This document shows, one piece after another, positions 8,047-17,306 of a stretch of 64,000 nucleotides of DNA (position 1 is the first letter of the stretch; every line of letters starts with the position of its first letter). This stretch comes from Streptomyces flavochromogenes (GTDB lineage: Bacteria > Actinomycetota > Actinomycetes > Streptomycetales > Streptomycetaceae), in the NCBI RefSeq assembly GCF_000717595.1, contig NZ_JNZO01000010.1:62001-126000 (forward strand). Reading direction: 5' to 3'. The notes below the pieces were generated by a model, which was not told where the DNA came from, searched no databases, and saw only the letters and a program-made list of their open reading frames with translations. The position numbers and the translations under genes were made by a program.

Positions 8047-9735
8047 ATGGACGCGATCGTCTTCGGCGCGACCGGCTTTGTCGGCCGCTCCCTCGTCGCC
8101 GAGCTGCTCAGGCGCGGGCAGCGGGTGGCAGCAGCCGTACGCAACGACTCACTCACCCCCTGGCTGATCTCCCAGGGCGTCGACATCGGCGGCCTCGACA
8201 TCGTCGCCGCCGACATCACCCGACCGCTGACGGAGCTGCCCGAGGCCCGAGACGTCTACAACGCCGCGGCGCGCTTCGCCTTCGGGCTCGGGGAGGCGGA
8301 GGCGCGGGCGACCAACGTCACCGGGGCGCTCAACGTGCTGGAATGGGCTGCCGCCCTGCCCGGGCTGCGTCGGCTGGTGCACATCAGCGGATACCGGGTG
8401 AGCGCGGCCGAAGGCCACCCCGACTACGCCCGCCTGGGAGCATACGAGGCGTCGAAGATCGAGGGCGACCTCGCGGTGCGCGCCCGCGCCGCGGCCCTGT
8501 CGGTCCCGCTGAGCATCGCCAATCCGAGCACCGTGATCGGCCCGGGCCAGTACATCGGCCTGGCCACCCTCGTCGAAGACCTGTGGAAGGGGCGGCTCCC
8601 GGCGCTGCCCGGTGGTCCCGACACGTTCCTGCCGATCACCACGATCGACTACCTCGTACGGTTCCTGGCGGAGATCCCCGCATCACCCGCGGGCGAGCAC
8701 TACTGGGTGCTCGACGACGAGACACCCCTCCTGCCCGAGCTGATCGGCACGATGGCCGACCACATGGGCGTACGAGCACCGCGCCGGTCCATTCCCGCCG
8801 GCCTCCTGCGACGTCTGCCACGCACACTGACCGGCGCCGACCCCGAGACGCTGTCCTTCCTGTCGGCCGACCGCTACCCGACGGCCTCCGCCCGGACCTT
8901 CGCCGCGAACGCGGCCCTGAAGACGCCCCCGGCCGCCGATGCCCTGCGTGCCTGGGCCGACGACCTGGTGGCCGCCCGCTTCGGCACCACAACGCCCTGG
9001 CTCAGGCCGTACGGCTTCCGCCGCACCGAGGCCGGGACCACGACCTGGGTCGCCGGAGAGAGGCGCAACCCTGAGCACGTCCTACTGCACGGACTGCCGA
9101 TGAACGCCGACCTCTGGGCGCCCGTCGCCGCCCACCTCCCCGGCCCCGTGCTCGCTCCCGACCTGCCGGGGCTCGGACGCTCGGCCGCCACCTACGAGCC
9201 GGTCGACGCGTGGCTGGCCGATCTGCTGAGCACGGTGCAGACCCGTCCGGCCTTGGTCGCCCATTCCCTGGCCTGCGGACCTGCGCTCCGCTTCGCCGTG
9301 GACCACCCGGACCGCATCAGCCGCCTCGTCCTCGTCTCGCCCTCGTTCCTCCAGGCGCCCGCGTCCGGGCCGACCCGCTCGCGCCTGGCCGCACCGATAC
9401 TGCGCGGCATGTCCGCCACCCGGCTGGCGCGGGCACTCGGCGTCCCCGAAGGACCGGAAGTGGCCAGCGCGGCAGCGGACTTGCGTCGTCCCGGAGCTGC
9501 CCGCCGGGTGACCGTGGCCGTGCGCGCGGACATCGCCGAGCGCCAGCGGTCCCGAGCCCTGCTGGAGCGCCTGACCACTCCGGTCCAGATCGTCGTGGGC
9601 TCGGCCGACGCACTGACCGTGGCCGTCGACTGCCCGGTGGCCGAGATCAGCGGCGCGGGGCACTACCCCCAGCTGACTCACGCTCCCCAAGTCGCCCACC
9701 ACCTGAGCACTCTCTCCGCTACGGCCGGAGGGTGA
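8047..9735 (+). CDS. NAD(P)-dependent epimerase/reductase fused to an alpha/beta hydrolase
   Basis: This 562-residue two-domain protein has an extended-SDR Rossmann motif GATGFVG at residues 7-13 and a catalytic Ser114-Tyr133-x3-Lys137 set (HISGYR, YEASK). After a linker near 340, an alpha/beta-hydrolase domain begins at HVLLHGLPMNADLW. Its nucleophile elbow is AHSLA near 405-409 instead of the usual G-x-S-x-G, with the histidine in GAGHYP near 539. ATG 8047 sits 6 bases after AAGG; an ATG at 8041 is also possible. The fusion suggests a reductase and hydrolase acting in turn on one substrate. The TetR operator in its promoter suggests induction by a small molecule. Confidence 0.87.
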   Translation: MDAIVFGATGFVGRSLVAELLRRGQRVAAAVRNDSLTPWLISQGVDIGGLDIVAADITRPLTELPEARDVYNAAARFAFGLGEAEARATNVTGALNVLEWAAALPGLRRLVHISGYRVSAAEGHPDYARLGAYEASKIEGDLAVRARAAALSVPLSIANPSTVIGPGQYIGLATLVEDLWKGRLPALPGGPDTFLPITTIDYLVRFLAEIPASPAGEHYWVLDDETPLLPELIGTMADHMGVRAPRRSIPAGLLRRLPRTLTGADPETLSFLSADRYPTASARTFAANAALKTPPAADALRAWADDLVAARFGTTTPWLRPYGFRRTEAGTTTWVAGERRNPEHVLLHGLPMNADLWAPVAAHLPGPVLAPDLPGLGRSAATYEPVDAWLADLLSTVQTRPALVAHSLACGPALRFAVDHPDRISRLVLVSPSFLQAPASGPTRSRLAAPILRGMSATRLARALGVPEGPEVASAAADLRRPGAARRVTVAVRADIAERQRSRALLERLTTPVQIVVGSADALTVAVDCPVAEISGAGHYPQLTHAPQVAHHLSTLSATAGG

Positions 9736-9863
9736 CCATGCCGGTGGGGTGCGGGGGAGCGGCTGAGGGCGCGGGCGATGCCGGCACAGGCGGGAAAATG
9801 GCCGGCCGCGCCCACTTCGAACTCCTCCGCGACCGCGTCCTGCTCTCCTCCTGAACAGGCTGC

Positions 9864-10142
9864 TCAGGACTCATCGTCGATCAGTCCGAAATTCTCCGGG
9901 AACTCCTCCAGGAACTCACGACGGACCGGGTCGGTCTCGGCGGCTGCCAACTCACCGACGAGCTCGCTCAGTTCCAGTCGCTGATCAAGAGGAAGGGCAC
10001 CGACCACATGAGCGACGCCCTCCATCAGCCTGACCGCGTCGTCCTGATCCATCTGCTCGTCTTCGCTGCCGTCGATGAACCACAGGACATCGATCAAAGC
10101 CTCGGCCAAGGAACGGGTCAGGGACGAGTACGAGGACGTCAT
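9864..10142 (-). CDS. Small acidic hypothetical protein (92 aa)
   Basis: This is an unrecognised 92-residue helical, acidic protein without signal or membrane segments, beginning MTSSYSSLTRSLAEALIDVL. The ATG at 10142 was preferred over a longer in-frame GTG start because GGGAGAG lies upstream and the extension is poorly conserved-looking. It is similar in size and character to the protein at 423-737. No function is assigned. Confidence 0.6.
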   Translation of the reverse strand: MTSSYSSLTRSLAEALIDVLWFIDGSEDEQMDQDDAVRLMEGVAHVVGALPLDQRLELSELVGELAAAETDPVRREFLEEFPENFGLIDDES

Positions 10143-10307
10143 GAAGGGCTCTCCCAGAGAGGCAACGGCGCAGTCCGGCCATCTCACCACACACCACTGA
10201 CACCGCTGACATCACTGTCCGGAGTCACCACAAGAAGTGGACCAAGGCCACCCCGGACCACAAATCGGGGATCTCCCTGATGGTGCAGCCGGGCGCGGCC
10301 GACGACG

Positions 10308-11417
10308 ATGCACCTCATGGTCCTCCCCACCCTGCCGACGCCGACCGGGTCGCATCCGGTCGGCACCACGTCGGTGTACCTCGAGGACGTCTCCCGCCCG
10401 GACCCGTGGGTCGAGGACGTGCCGACGCGCGAGCTGATGATCTCGCTCTGGTACCCGACCGCACGTGTGTCCGGTCCGCGCGCCCGCTATCTGACCCGGA
10501 CCGAGTCGGAGGAAATCCTGGCCGGCAAGCAGGTGGCCATCGCGGCGGACGCGCTGAGTACGGTGCGCACCCATGCCTTCCCTGACGCTCCGCTCGACCC
10601 CGGGCTGCGGGAACTGCCGCTGATCATTCTCTCGCCCGGGTTCACGAGGCCCCGCGCCACGCTCACTTCGGTCGGAGAGGACCTGGCCAGCCACGGCTAT
10701 GTCGCGGCCGTGATCGACCACACCTACGAGACGGCGGCCACCACCTTTCCGGACGGTCGGGTGGCCGCCTTCGCCCTCGGCGGGTTTCCTCGCACGCCCG
10801 AGTTCTGGCGCAAGGTGAAGACCGGCCGTGCCCGCGACGCCTCCTTCGTGCTGGACCGGCTGCTCGACAGCAACCCGCCGTGGGCAGGCGCCGCCCGGCT
10901 GGCCGCGGACCGGATCGGCATGGCCGGGCACTCCGCGGGCGGCGCGGCCACCATCGCGGCGATGCTCGCGGACGAACGCATCCGGGCGGGCAGCAACGTG
11001 GACGGCAGCACCGACCCTCTGATTCCGGACACCGGCCTCGACCGCCCGTTCCTGTTCCTCGGCCGAGACGGCCAGTACGCTCCCGGCGACGGACCTGCCG
11101 CCGCCACCTGGGCCCGGGACTGGCCGCTCCTGACCGGCTGGAAGCGGTGGCTGGTCGTGGCGGGCGCCAAGCACCACTCGTTCACCGATCTCGGCCTGCT
11201 GGCCGACCAGTTCGGTATGCCGCTCGGCTCGGCCACCCCGGGACTGCGCACGATGGCGATCACCCGCGCGTACCTGCGCGCCTTCTTCGACCAGCACCTG
11301 CGCGACGCCGGGCGAGCGCCGGTCGACGACCTGAGCGCGGACCACCCCGAGGTGCGAATCTGCCTGCCGCTCGACCAGCCGGCCGACGGGGGCAGGGTGA
11401 CGCCCGGAGGCGCGTAG
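10308..11417 (+). CDS. Alpha/beta hydrolase, platelet-activating-factor acetylhydrolase-like
   Basis: The 369-residue protein resembles the PAF-acetylhydrolase/dienelactone-hydrolase group: VGTTSVYLEDVSRPDPWV and ELMISLWYPT near the start, PLIILSPGF for the oxyanion region, GMAGHSAGG as the nucleophile elbow (Ser near 207), and AKHHSFTDL carrying the likely catalytic histidine. Relatives are usually secreted lipases or esterases with a signal peptide, but none is present here. The frame is closed by a TGA at 10278, so the N-terminus may have been lost. Context gives no operon partner. Confidence 0.82.
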   Translation: MHLMVLPTLPTPTGSHPVGTTSVYLEDVSRPDPWVEDVPTRELMISLWYPTARVSGPRARYLTRTESEEILAGKQVAIAADALSTVRTHAFPDAPLDPGLRELPLIILSPGFTRPRATLTSVGEDLASHGYVAAVIDHTYETAATTFPDGRVAAFALGGFPRTPEFWRKVKTGRARDASFVLDRLLDSNPPWAGAARLAADRIGMAGHSAGGAATIAAMLADERIRAGSNVDGSTDPLIPDTGLDRPFLFLGRDGQYAPGDGPAAATWARDWPLLTGWKRWLVVAGAKHHSFTDLGLLADQFGMPLGSATPGLRTMAITRAYLRAFFDQHLRDAGRAPVDDLSADHPEVRICLPLDQPADGGRVTPGGA

Positions 11418-11905
11418 CGACAGCCCAGCGCCGTGCGAAGCGCCTGCCGGCAGAGGCGCCGGAAGAGACCGCCGACGGAGGCGCGGCAAGGGAGGAGAAG
11501 AAAGGAGCGGGTCCGAGGGCGTAGCCTGCCCCCGGACCCTGTGGATGCCGCTCACATCACACGCCGGCACACTTGAGGACCCGGGTCATTCGTCATTGCG
11601 TCGCGTCCTGCCTTTGGACCACCGCCGATCGAGCTCGGCGGACCAGATTCGAACTGGCATTTCGACGCACCAGGGCCCGGGCCCGGTCGATCCGGCGATG
11701 AGCGGCGCATGCTGAGTCTGGAGCAATAGTCTGAGATTGACCGCGGCCTGCCTCTGCCTGGTTGGGCCATCCCGGCAGGAAGTGCCGGGAGGAGGACTCG
11801 AACCTCCACTGGAACCGCGGATGTCACGACAAGGCTCAGCTTCAGCTTTGCGCTCCTCGCGCACCCCGACCGCTGTCTGCGGCCGGGGAGTCTGTGGTGC
11901 CCCGG
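11418..11905. other. Intergenic region with two tRNA-like T-arms
   Basis: No coding gene is convincing here. On the minus strand, two sequences look like tRNA T-arms: CCAG-TTCGAAT-CTGG (11643-11657) and GGAGG-TTCGAGT-CCTCC (11791-11807). Each is followed by a hairpin, CCGCCGA...TCGGCGG near 11621-11640 and TGCCGGGA/TCCCGGCA at 11770-11790. I could not build D and anticodon arms for either, so they are not called as tRNA genes. They may be 3' ends of tRNAs left by integration events. Confidence 0.35.
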
Positions 11906-12640
11906 CTATCCGAAGAGGTAGCCGAAGACGGCGTCGCCGACCCGCTGGTCGGTGACCTCGGAGCTGTTCGCCTCCTCGCGGGCGAACTTCACCGCCTGCT
12001 GGAGCCTTTCCACCCGCTCCAGCAGTTCGTTGACACGACGGGCCGGGAGCGCGCCCGAGAACTTCACGGTGGTCCAGTACCCGACCGGCACGTCCTCGTA
12101 GTAGACCTCCACCTGCGCCGGGTGCTTGTCGGTGGCCTCGGCCTTGACGTGGTTGCGCGGCACCTTCTTCGTACGGACGGTACGGACGACCTCGGTCTTC
12201 CACGCGTCGGTCGACGGGTCCTGCGTCCAGGACTCGGCGGCGTCCAGCACCGGAAGCTTGCGGACGAAGGTGTTGATGTCCGTCAGCTGCTTCTCCAGGA
12301 AGAGCAGATAGGCGACGGGCACCTGTTCCACCAACACCCGGCCGTCGACCGTGACGTCGGCGCGCGCCTCGCAGTTCGCCCAGTCCTTGGTGGCCGTCAC
12401 ATCGAAGAGCCGGGTCAGCGCCCGCGCGGTGTCGCGCAGCGCGTCCTCGGCCTTCACCTGCACCAGCGTCGACTCGGGCGGCAGCTGCTCGCCCTCCTCG
12501 TCCTTGGGCTGGTAGGTACGGGAGATGCCGGCGAGCAACGCGGGCTTCTGCAGGCCGTGGTGGGCCGCCGTCAGGTCCTGGTGCGCCCTGGACTTGACGC
12601 CCTTCTCCACTGCGATGATCTGATTGAGTTTCGTCGCCAC
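11906..12640 (-). CDS. Conserved actinobacterial protein (DUF7873-like)
   Basis: This 244-residue soluble protein starts VATKLNQIIAVEKGVKSRAHQDLTAAHHGLQKPALLAGISRTYQP. It resembles a protein family widespread in Streptomyces that has no described activity; the DUF number is from memory and needs a profile search. The GTG at 12640 is preferred because the upstream extension is low-complexity. Its charged, helical first third suggests a coiled or binding function. It is divergent from the radical SAM gene, with about 190 bp between them for two promoters. Confidence 0.7.
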   Translation of the reverse strand: MATKLNQIIAVEKGVKSRAHQDLTAAHHGLQKPALLAGISRTYQPKDEEGEQLPPESTLVQVKAEDALRDTARALTRLFDVTATKDWANCEARADVTVDGRVLVEQVPVAYLLFLEKQLTDINTFVRKLPVLDAAESWTQDPSTDAWKTEVVRTVRTKKVPRNHVKAEATDKHPAQVEVYYEDVPVGYWTTVKFSGALPARRVNELLERVERLQQAVKFAREEANSSEVTDQRVGDAVFGYLFG

Positions 12641-12833
12641 GTCGACGACCCTAGAACGAGCACCGAGGGTCGATCGAACGATTTTCCCCTTCGAGGTTCC
12701 GGAAGCCGGGCGCCGTCCCGCCGAAATCGCCGGATTGTCAGCCCTCGTCCGTAGGCTGGGCCCACGCGCACACGCGGCGGCTGGGTCCGGCCCGGTCGCG
12801 CGGACCGTGGTGGCGCGTGACAGTGGAGTGGGG

Positions 12834-14024
12834 ATGCGACAAGGTTCCGGAGACCCGGGGAAGCCGGGGGACGACGCCGACGGGTTGTTCAGCATGGGCG
12901 ACCTCGCCGCCGCCGCGACGCCGACCGAAGCCGCGGACGATCGGCGGTTCCATGACGGGCCACAGGCGCGCAGGCTGCTCGACGTCAAGGAGATCCACGC
13001 CGAGCCGGCCGCCGCGGACTCGTTGCGAGGGCGGCAGATCATCGCGCGCTTTCCCGAGGCCCGTCTCATCGAGACGGACTCCCACTGGCGCATTCCGCAC
13101 CTGCACGGAAACGAAGGAAACGTGGACCGATGGGTCAGGGTCAAGCGCGAGACCCTCGTCCTGGGCGAGCGGAAGTCCTTCGGCATCCGGCCCAACGGAC
13201 GCTCCGCCGACTGGATCGCCCCGGGACTTTCCAACGGCTGCGCCATGGCTTGTGCGTACTGCTATGTCCCGAGGCGCAAGGGGTTCGCGAACCCGATCAC
13301 CGTTTTCACCAATGTCGAGCGCGTCCTGGGCGGCCTGGGCCGCCACATCGCGGGGATGGGGCGCAAGGAGGAACCCAACCAATGCGATGCGCACGCCTGG
13401 GTGTACGACATCGGGGAGAACGGCGACTGCTCGGTCGACGACCTCATCAGTGACAACACCGCCGACCTGATCCGCGCCTTCCGACGCTGGCCCACGGCCA
13501 AGGCGTCGTTCGCCACCAAGTTCGTCAACCCCGACCTGCTACGGCTCGATCCCCAGGGCCGTACCCGGATCCGGTTCTCCGTCATGCCGCCCGACGACTC
13601 CCGGCTCCTCGACATCCGGACGAGCCCGGTCCCGGACCGTCTCGCCGCCGCTGCGGATTTCCTCGACGCCGGGTACGAGGTGCACTTCAACCTCTCGCCG
13701 GTCGTGATCCGCCCCGGCTGGGAACAGGCCTGGGCCGACCTGCTCCGGGCCATGGACGACGTACTCCCGCAGCGGGTGAAGGACCAGGCGGCGGCGGAGA
13801 TCATCCTGCTGACCCACAACGAGGACCTTCACCAGGTCAATCTCGGCTGGCACCCGCGCGCGGAGGACGTCCTGTGGCGTCAGGACATCCAGCAGCCGAA
13901 GCGCTCCGAGAACGGCAGCTGGAACGTGCGCTACCGCAATGCCACCAAGGCGCAGGCCGTCGACGCGCTCTCCCGCTTGATCGAGGAGCGAGCCCCCTGG
14001 ATGCGGGTGCGCTACGCCTTCTGA
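12834..14024 (+). CDS. Spore photoproduct lyase-like radical SAM protein
   Basis: The 396-residue protein has the radical SAM 4Fe-4S motif CAMACAYC (C-x3-C-x2-C) near residues 137-144, within GLSNGCAMACAYCYVPRRKGFANPITVF. That context, with the later FATKFVNPDLL and IRFSVMPPDDSRLLD blocks, is typical of spore photoproduct lyase family proteins in actinobacteria. True SplB repairs thymine spore photoproduct. Whether this homologue repairs DNA or has another role is not shown. The first 60 residues are a family-variable extension. The start is ATG 12834, preceded by GTGGAG. Confidence 0.85.
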   Translation: MRQGSGDPGKPGDDADGLFSMGDLAAAATPTEAADDRRFHDGPQARRLLDVKEIHAEPAAADSLRGRQIIARFPEARLIETDSHWRIPHLHGNEGNVDRWVRVKRETLVLGERKSFGIRPNGRSADWIAPGLSNGCAMACAYCYVPRRKGFANPITVFTNVERVLGGLGRHIAGMGRKEEPNQCDAHAWVYDIGENGDCSVDDLISDNTADLIRAFRRWPTAKASFATKFVNPDLLRLDPQGRTRIRFSVMPPDDSRLLDIRTSPVPDRLAAAADFLDAGYEVHFNLSPVVIRPGWEQAWADLLRAMDDVLPQRVKDQAAAEIILLTHNEDLHQVNLGWHPRAEDVLWRQDIQQPKRSENGSWNVRYRNATKAQAVDALSRLIEERAPWMRVRYAF

Positions 14025-14500
14025 CCTTCGGCTCACCCTCCGCGCGATCTGAGGGAGGGCCGACGCCCGCGCCGTGTGTCCGCGGCGCTCGACCCGGGAT
14101 CGCCGCGGATTCGCGACCGGATCTGTGCGGGGGAGAGCGGCGCGGGCCGCAGGCTGGCTCGGCGTGCGCGGAGCCCGGACGGCTGCTGCCACGCAAGTCG
14201 GGCGTCTCCGCTGCGGGAGGTGCATCGTGTCGAATGCGTCGACGGAATCGCTGCAGCCGCTCCCGCGGGCACCGACGGCGAGAGCGTCGGCCGCGTCCGC
14301 CTACGGGTGCGAGCCGCCCCAGGGGTCGGCCCCTGAGGCATCGACTCCCGTAACAGCGGAGCCCGTCGTAATCCCCCCCCGCATCCCTCCGCCACGCCAC
14401 CCGTACGGCGGACCCGCCGCGCGGTGGGGGCGGCTCTCGTAGCGTCGGGCCTGGACCTGAACGCCGTAGCACCTGGGAGAAGTCGTTGGCGAATGAGTCG
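14025..14500. other. Intergenic, no gene recognised
   Basis: Between the radical SAM gene and the DUF1254 pseudogene, ORFs exist in all frames but none has protein-like composition. Any real N-terminal region of the broken DUF1254 gene may lie at the right end. Confidence 0.4.
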
Positions 14501-15639
14501 ATGGAGAAGCCGCCACGGAGGCATGGCTCTATGGCTACCCGCTGGTGACGGCGGCCATGACGAAGGGCACCATGACGGCGGTTCCTGCCCGGGACGACGC
14601 TCGCCGCGAGGCACCGGTCAACCACCGTCGTCGGGCAGCGCAAGAACGGCCGCTCCGCCGGCCCGTTCCTGATCGCCGGCCCTTCCTGGTCGGGACCCGC
14701 ACCCTCCGGCCTGACCCTGCTGAAATCGCCCACCGCGGTGAACTGGTCCTCCCGCGGTACGCGACCGGCGGCCCCTCGGACTTCGCGGCCGTCAACCGGC
14801 TCCAAGACGGCACGCGGCTGATCCCCCTGTCCGAGTGGACTTGCAACCCTGACGACTACTCCCCGCCCGCCGACGCCGACACCACCACCGCGCCCGTCGA
14901 CAAGGTGCACGCGCTGAGCGGCCGCGAGTACTTCACCCTCCTCAACCGGATGATGGTGGACAACCCTCCCGACCCCGCCGATGCCCCATACCTCGGCAGA
15001 CTCGCCAAACTCGGCATCGCACCCGGAGCCGTCCTGGACGATTTGTCCTCCGATGAGCTCGCCGCTTGTCCTCCGATGAGCTCGCCGCACTGGACGAGGG
15101 GGCGCGGCAGGGACCGGAGACCCTGCGCGGTCTGCTTGCCGAAGCGGAGTCCGCGAAGGACGGCGGGTGGGCCGTGCACCGAGGCCTGAGCGACTACGGA
15201 ACCGACTTCGCCAAGCGGGCTGTCATCACCCGGTTCGGTTACGGAGCCGACCTCGACGCCGACGCCCTGTAGCCGCACGCCACCACCGACGCCGACGGCC
15301 GGCCTCTCGACGGTGCCCAGACCTACGTACTGCACTTCGACGCCGGGAACACCCCGCCGGTGGACGGCTTCTGGTCGCTCACGATGATGAACGAGCGTCA
15401 GTTCTTCGTCGACAATCCGCTGAACCGGTACGCGATCGGCGACCGCAGCGACATGCGCACCAATCCGGACGGCTCACTGGACATCTACGTCCAGCATGCC
15501 GATCCCGGACCCGACCGCCAGGCCAACCGGCTCCCCGCGCCCGAGGGCGGCTTCAACGTCTTCCTGCGCCTCTACTGGCCCCATCAGTCCGCCCTCACCC
15601 GGCGACTGGACCCCGCCGGGACTGCAACGCACCAGCTGA
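14501..15639 (+). pseudogene. DUF1254/DUF1214 domain protein, multiply disrupted
   Basis: Homology to DUF1254-DUF1214 proteins runs across several frames. AWLYGYPLVTAAM is near 14520, then a jump that drops roughly 60 residues leads to GPFLIAGPSWSGPAPSGLTL. Another frame carries FAAVNRLQDGTRLIPLSEW and NPPDPADAPYLGRLAKLGI. A 23-bp tandem duplication at 15043-15088 shifts the frame exactly to the one that continues to FAKRAVITRFGYGADLDADAL. A TAG at 15270 interrupts what is normally a tyrosine. The frame continues with VDGFWSLTMMN and YAIGDR, and a last shift gives DWTPPGLQRTS and stop at 15639. At least four inactivating lesions are visible. Confidence 0.85.
15043..15088. repeat. 23-bp perfect tandem duplication
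   Basis: Positions 15043-15065 are repeated exactly at 15066-15088, with no gap. The unit starts TTGTCCTCCG and ends CTCGCCGC. The insertion of 23 bases is the sole cause of the frameshift at this point in the DUF1254/DUF1214 pseudogene. Confidence 0.95.
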
Positions 15640-15797
15640 GACCCCGGTCGAGATCAGCTCAGCAAGGCATCCGCAGAGCCCGGGTGCCGTGAATCCGCGT
15701 CCGGATGACTGCTCTGCGTCCCTCCTGCGTGGGGCTTGTCAGTGAGCGCGCCGTGTTCCGGGATGCGGGGGACTGCGCCGGAGCCGAAGGTGGTGGC

Positions 15798-16049
15798 ATG
15801 GAGATCATCGTGGTGCAGGAACTGCGCAAGGAGATGTCTGATGGCGACGGGTCTGGCGATCCGATCGCACGCATCGAGGCGGTCCATGCCGTGCCTGTAG
15901 ACCCGGGCGACCGCACCCTGTGCGGAAGGCCGGCAGAAGACATGGAACGCCTGTCCGACCAGCCCAGTGGCCCGGATGCGCCGTGGGTGCCGTCCAGCAA
16001 ACAGGACTTGCGCTGCCCCGGCTGCGCCGACGCGCTCCGTAACGGGTGA
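15798..16049 (+). CDS. Small hypothetical protein with C-terminal CPGC motif
   Basis: This 83-residue protein begins MEIIVVQELRKEMSDGDG. It carries an isolated Cys in DRTLCGRP and a Cys pair in LRCPGCADALRNG, a spacing seen in small metal-binding proteins. ATG 15798 lies after AAGGTGG. It is not recognised as a known family and stands alone after the DUF1254 pseudogene. Small Streptomyces proteins of this layout are usually annotated as hypothetical. Confidence 0.6.
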   Translation: MEIIVVQELRKEMSDGDGSGDPIARIEAVHAVPVDPGDRTLCGRPAEDMERLSDQPSGPDAPWVPSSKQDLRCPGCADALRNG

Positions 16050-16625
16050 TCGCCCGCATCGCGGCGTAGCCGACGCTTTCTGAGGCCGACCGGGGCCGGC
16101 CCAGGCGGCGACGCGGACCGGAGCGCGACGACCGAGCCCGTATCGCACCGTCCTCGGCACGGGCAAGAGGAAGCCGTCCCTGGCTCAAGCAGGGGGAAGC
16201 CCCGCCGATCACCTCGGCGGGGCCCCCACGGCCTGGAGCACCGTGGTCGGCAGCAGTGAAGAGCGGCATGGCGTTATGGGCGCCGCCCGCGAACGCGGCG
16301 CCGGCACAGCCGCCCTGCACCCCCAGCTCGTCTTCCCGCCTGTCCCCGGCACCCGTACGCCCCGAGACGTCCGTCAAGGGGCTCTTCCTCGCGTCGGCGT
16401 CCCCGTACCCGGTCGGTGGGGGTGCCGGAGCCCCGGGATGCCGATCGGCCTGGCCGGCCCAGCGTCGCCATCTGCCGACCGTGCTGCCCCCTTGTTCCCG
16501 TGCGTCCGTCGGCGACTCCCACCGGCTGTGCAACGCCACCGCGGACCACGGGCCGCGCAGCACCACCGCACCACGGGCCGCGTACGCCGAGGCGCTCGCC
16601 GTCGTCACGCCCTACGGTGGGACGC
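16050..16625. other. Intergenic, no gene recognised
   Basis: These 576 bp contain long overlapping ORFs on both strands, but all look like shadow frames, rich in Arg, Pro and Ala without domain motifs. The right end supplies the promoter of the phosphoesterase gene. Confidence 0.4.
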
Positions 16626-17126
16626 ATGCGGCTCCTGCTCACGTCGGACACCCACCTCCCCATCCGCGCCGCGGCACTCCCGGAAGCCCTCATGACCGCC
16701 GTCGACGACGCCGAGGCCGTCATCCACGCCGGGGACTGGATCGACGAGGCCACACTCGACCTGCTGGAGTCCAGGTCCCGCCGGCTGATCGGCGTGTACG
16801 GCAACAACGACGGCCCGGGACTGCGCCGCAGACTTCCGGAGGTCGCCTACGCCGACCTGGGAGGCGTGCGCTTCGGGGTCGTGCACGAGACGGGAGCGGC
16901 TGCCGGACGGGAGCGGCGCTGCGCGGCACGGTTTCCCGACGTGGACGTCCTGGTCTTCGGTCACAGTCACATCCCGTGGGACACCACCTTCGGGAGTCTG
17001 CGCCTGCTCAACCCAGGCTCGCCCACGGACCGCAGACGCCAGCCCTTCTGCACGTTCATGACGCTGACGGTTGAGGATGGGAGGGCGTACGACGTGACAC
17101 TCCACCGTCTGCCCCGACGGCCCTGA
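16626..17126 (+). CDS. YfcE/MJ0936-type metallophosphoesterase
   Basis: The 166-residue protein carries the calcineurin-like metal ligands: TSDTHLP (D-x-H) at residues 6-12, HAGDWID (GD), YGNNDG (GNxD), VVHE with the first late histidine, and FGHSHIPW (GHSH) near 117-121. Members are manganese-dependent phosphodiesterases or phosphatases. The physiological substrate is unknown. Length and motif order fit the short YfcE group. It converges on the DUF72 gene. Confidence 0.92.
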   Translation: MRLLLTSDTHLPIRAAALPEALMTAVDDAEAVIHAGDWIDEATLDLLESRSRRLIGVYGNNDGPGLRRRLPEVAYADLGGVRFGVVHETGAAAGRERRCAARFPDVDVLVFGHSHIPWDTTFGSLRLLNPGSPTDRRRQPFCTFMTLTVEDGRAYDVTLHRLPRRP

Positions 17127-17306
17127 CCGTTCCCCGGCGGCCGTCCGCGAGGACGTGAAGGGCTGGCCGACCGCTGCAGGCACGGTGAGCGGCCCGGTCC
17201 GGGCACCCTTCGTCGCCATTGCGGGATCGTTCCCGCGGGCAGGCGCCGGGCTCCGCGCAGCGCACGTCGCTGATGCGCACTCGCAATCGGTCGGCCGACC
17301 TCCGGG

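Noticed and set aside
11620..11812. Complete tRNA genes
   Set aside because: Only T-arms and adjacent hairpins were found; acceptor pairing, D-arm and anticodon arm could not be built.
16050..16625. Long ORF on the minus strand (about 267 residues)
   Set aside because: Arg/Ala/Gly-rich without domain motif, crosses non-coding DNA, and matches the pattern of shadow frames in GC-rich DNA.
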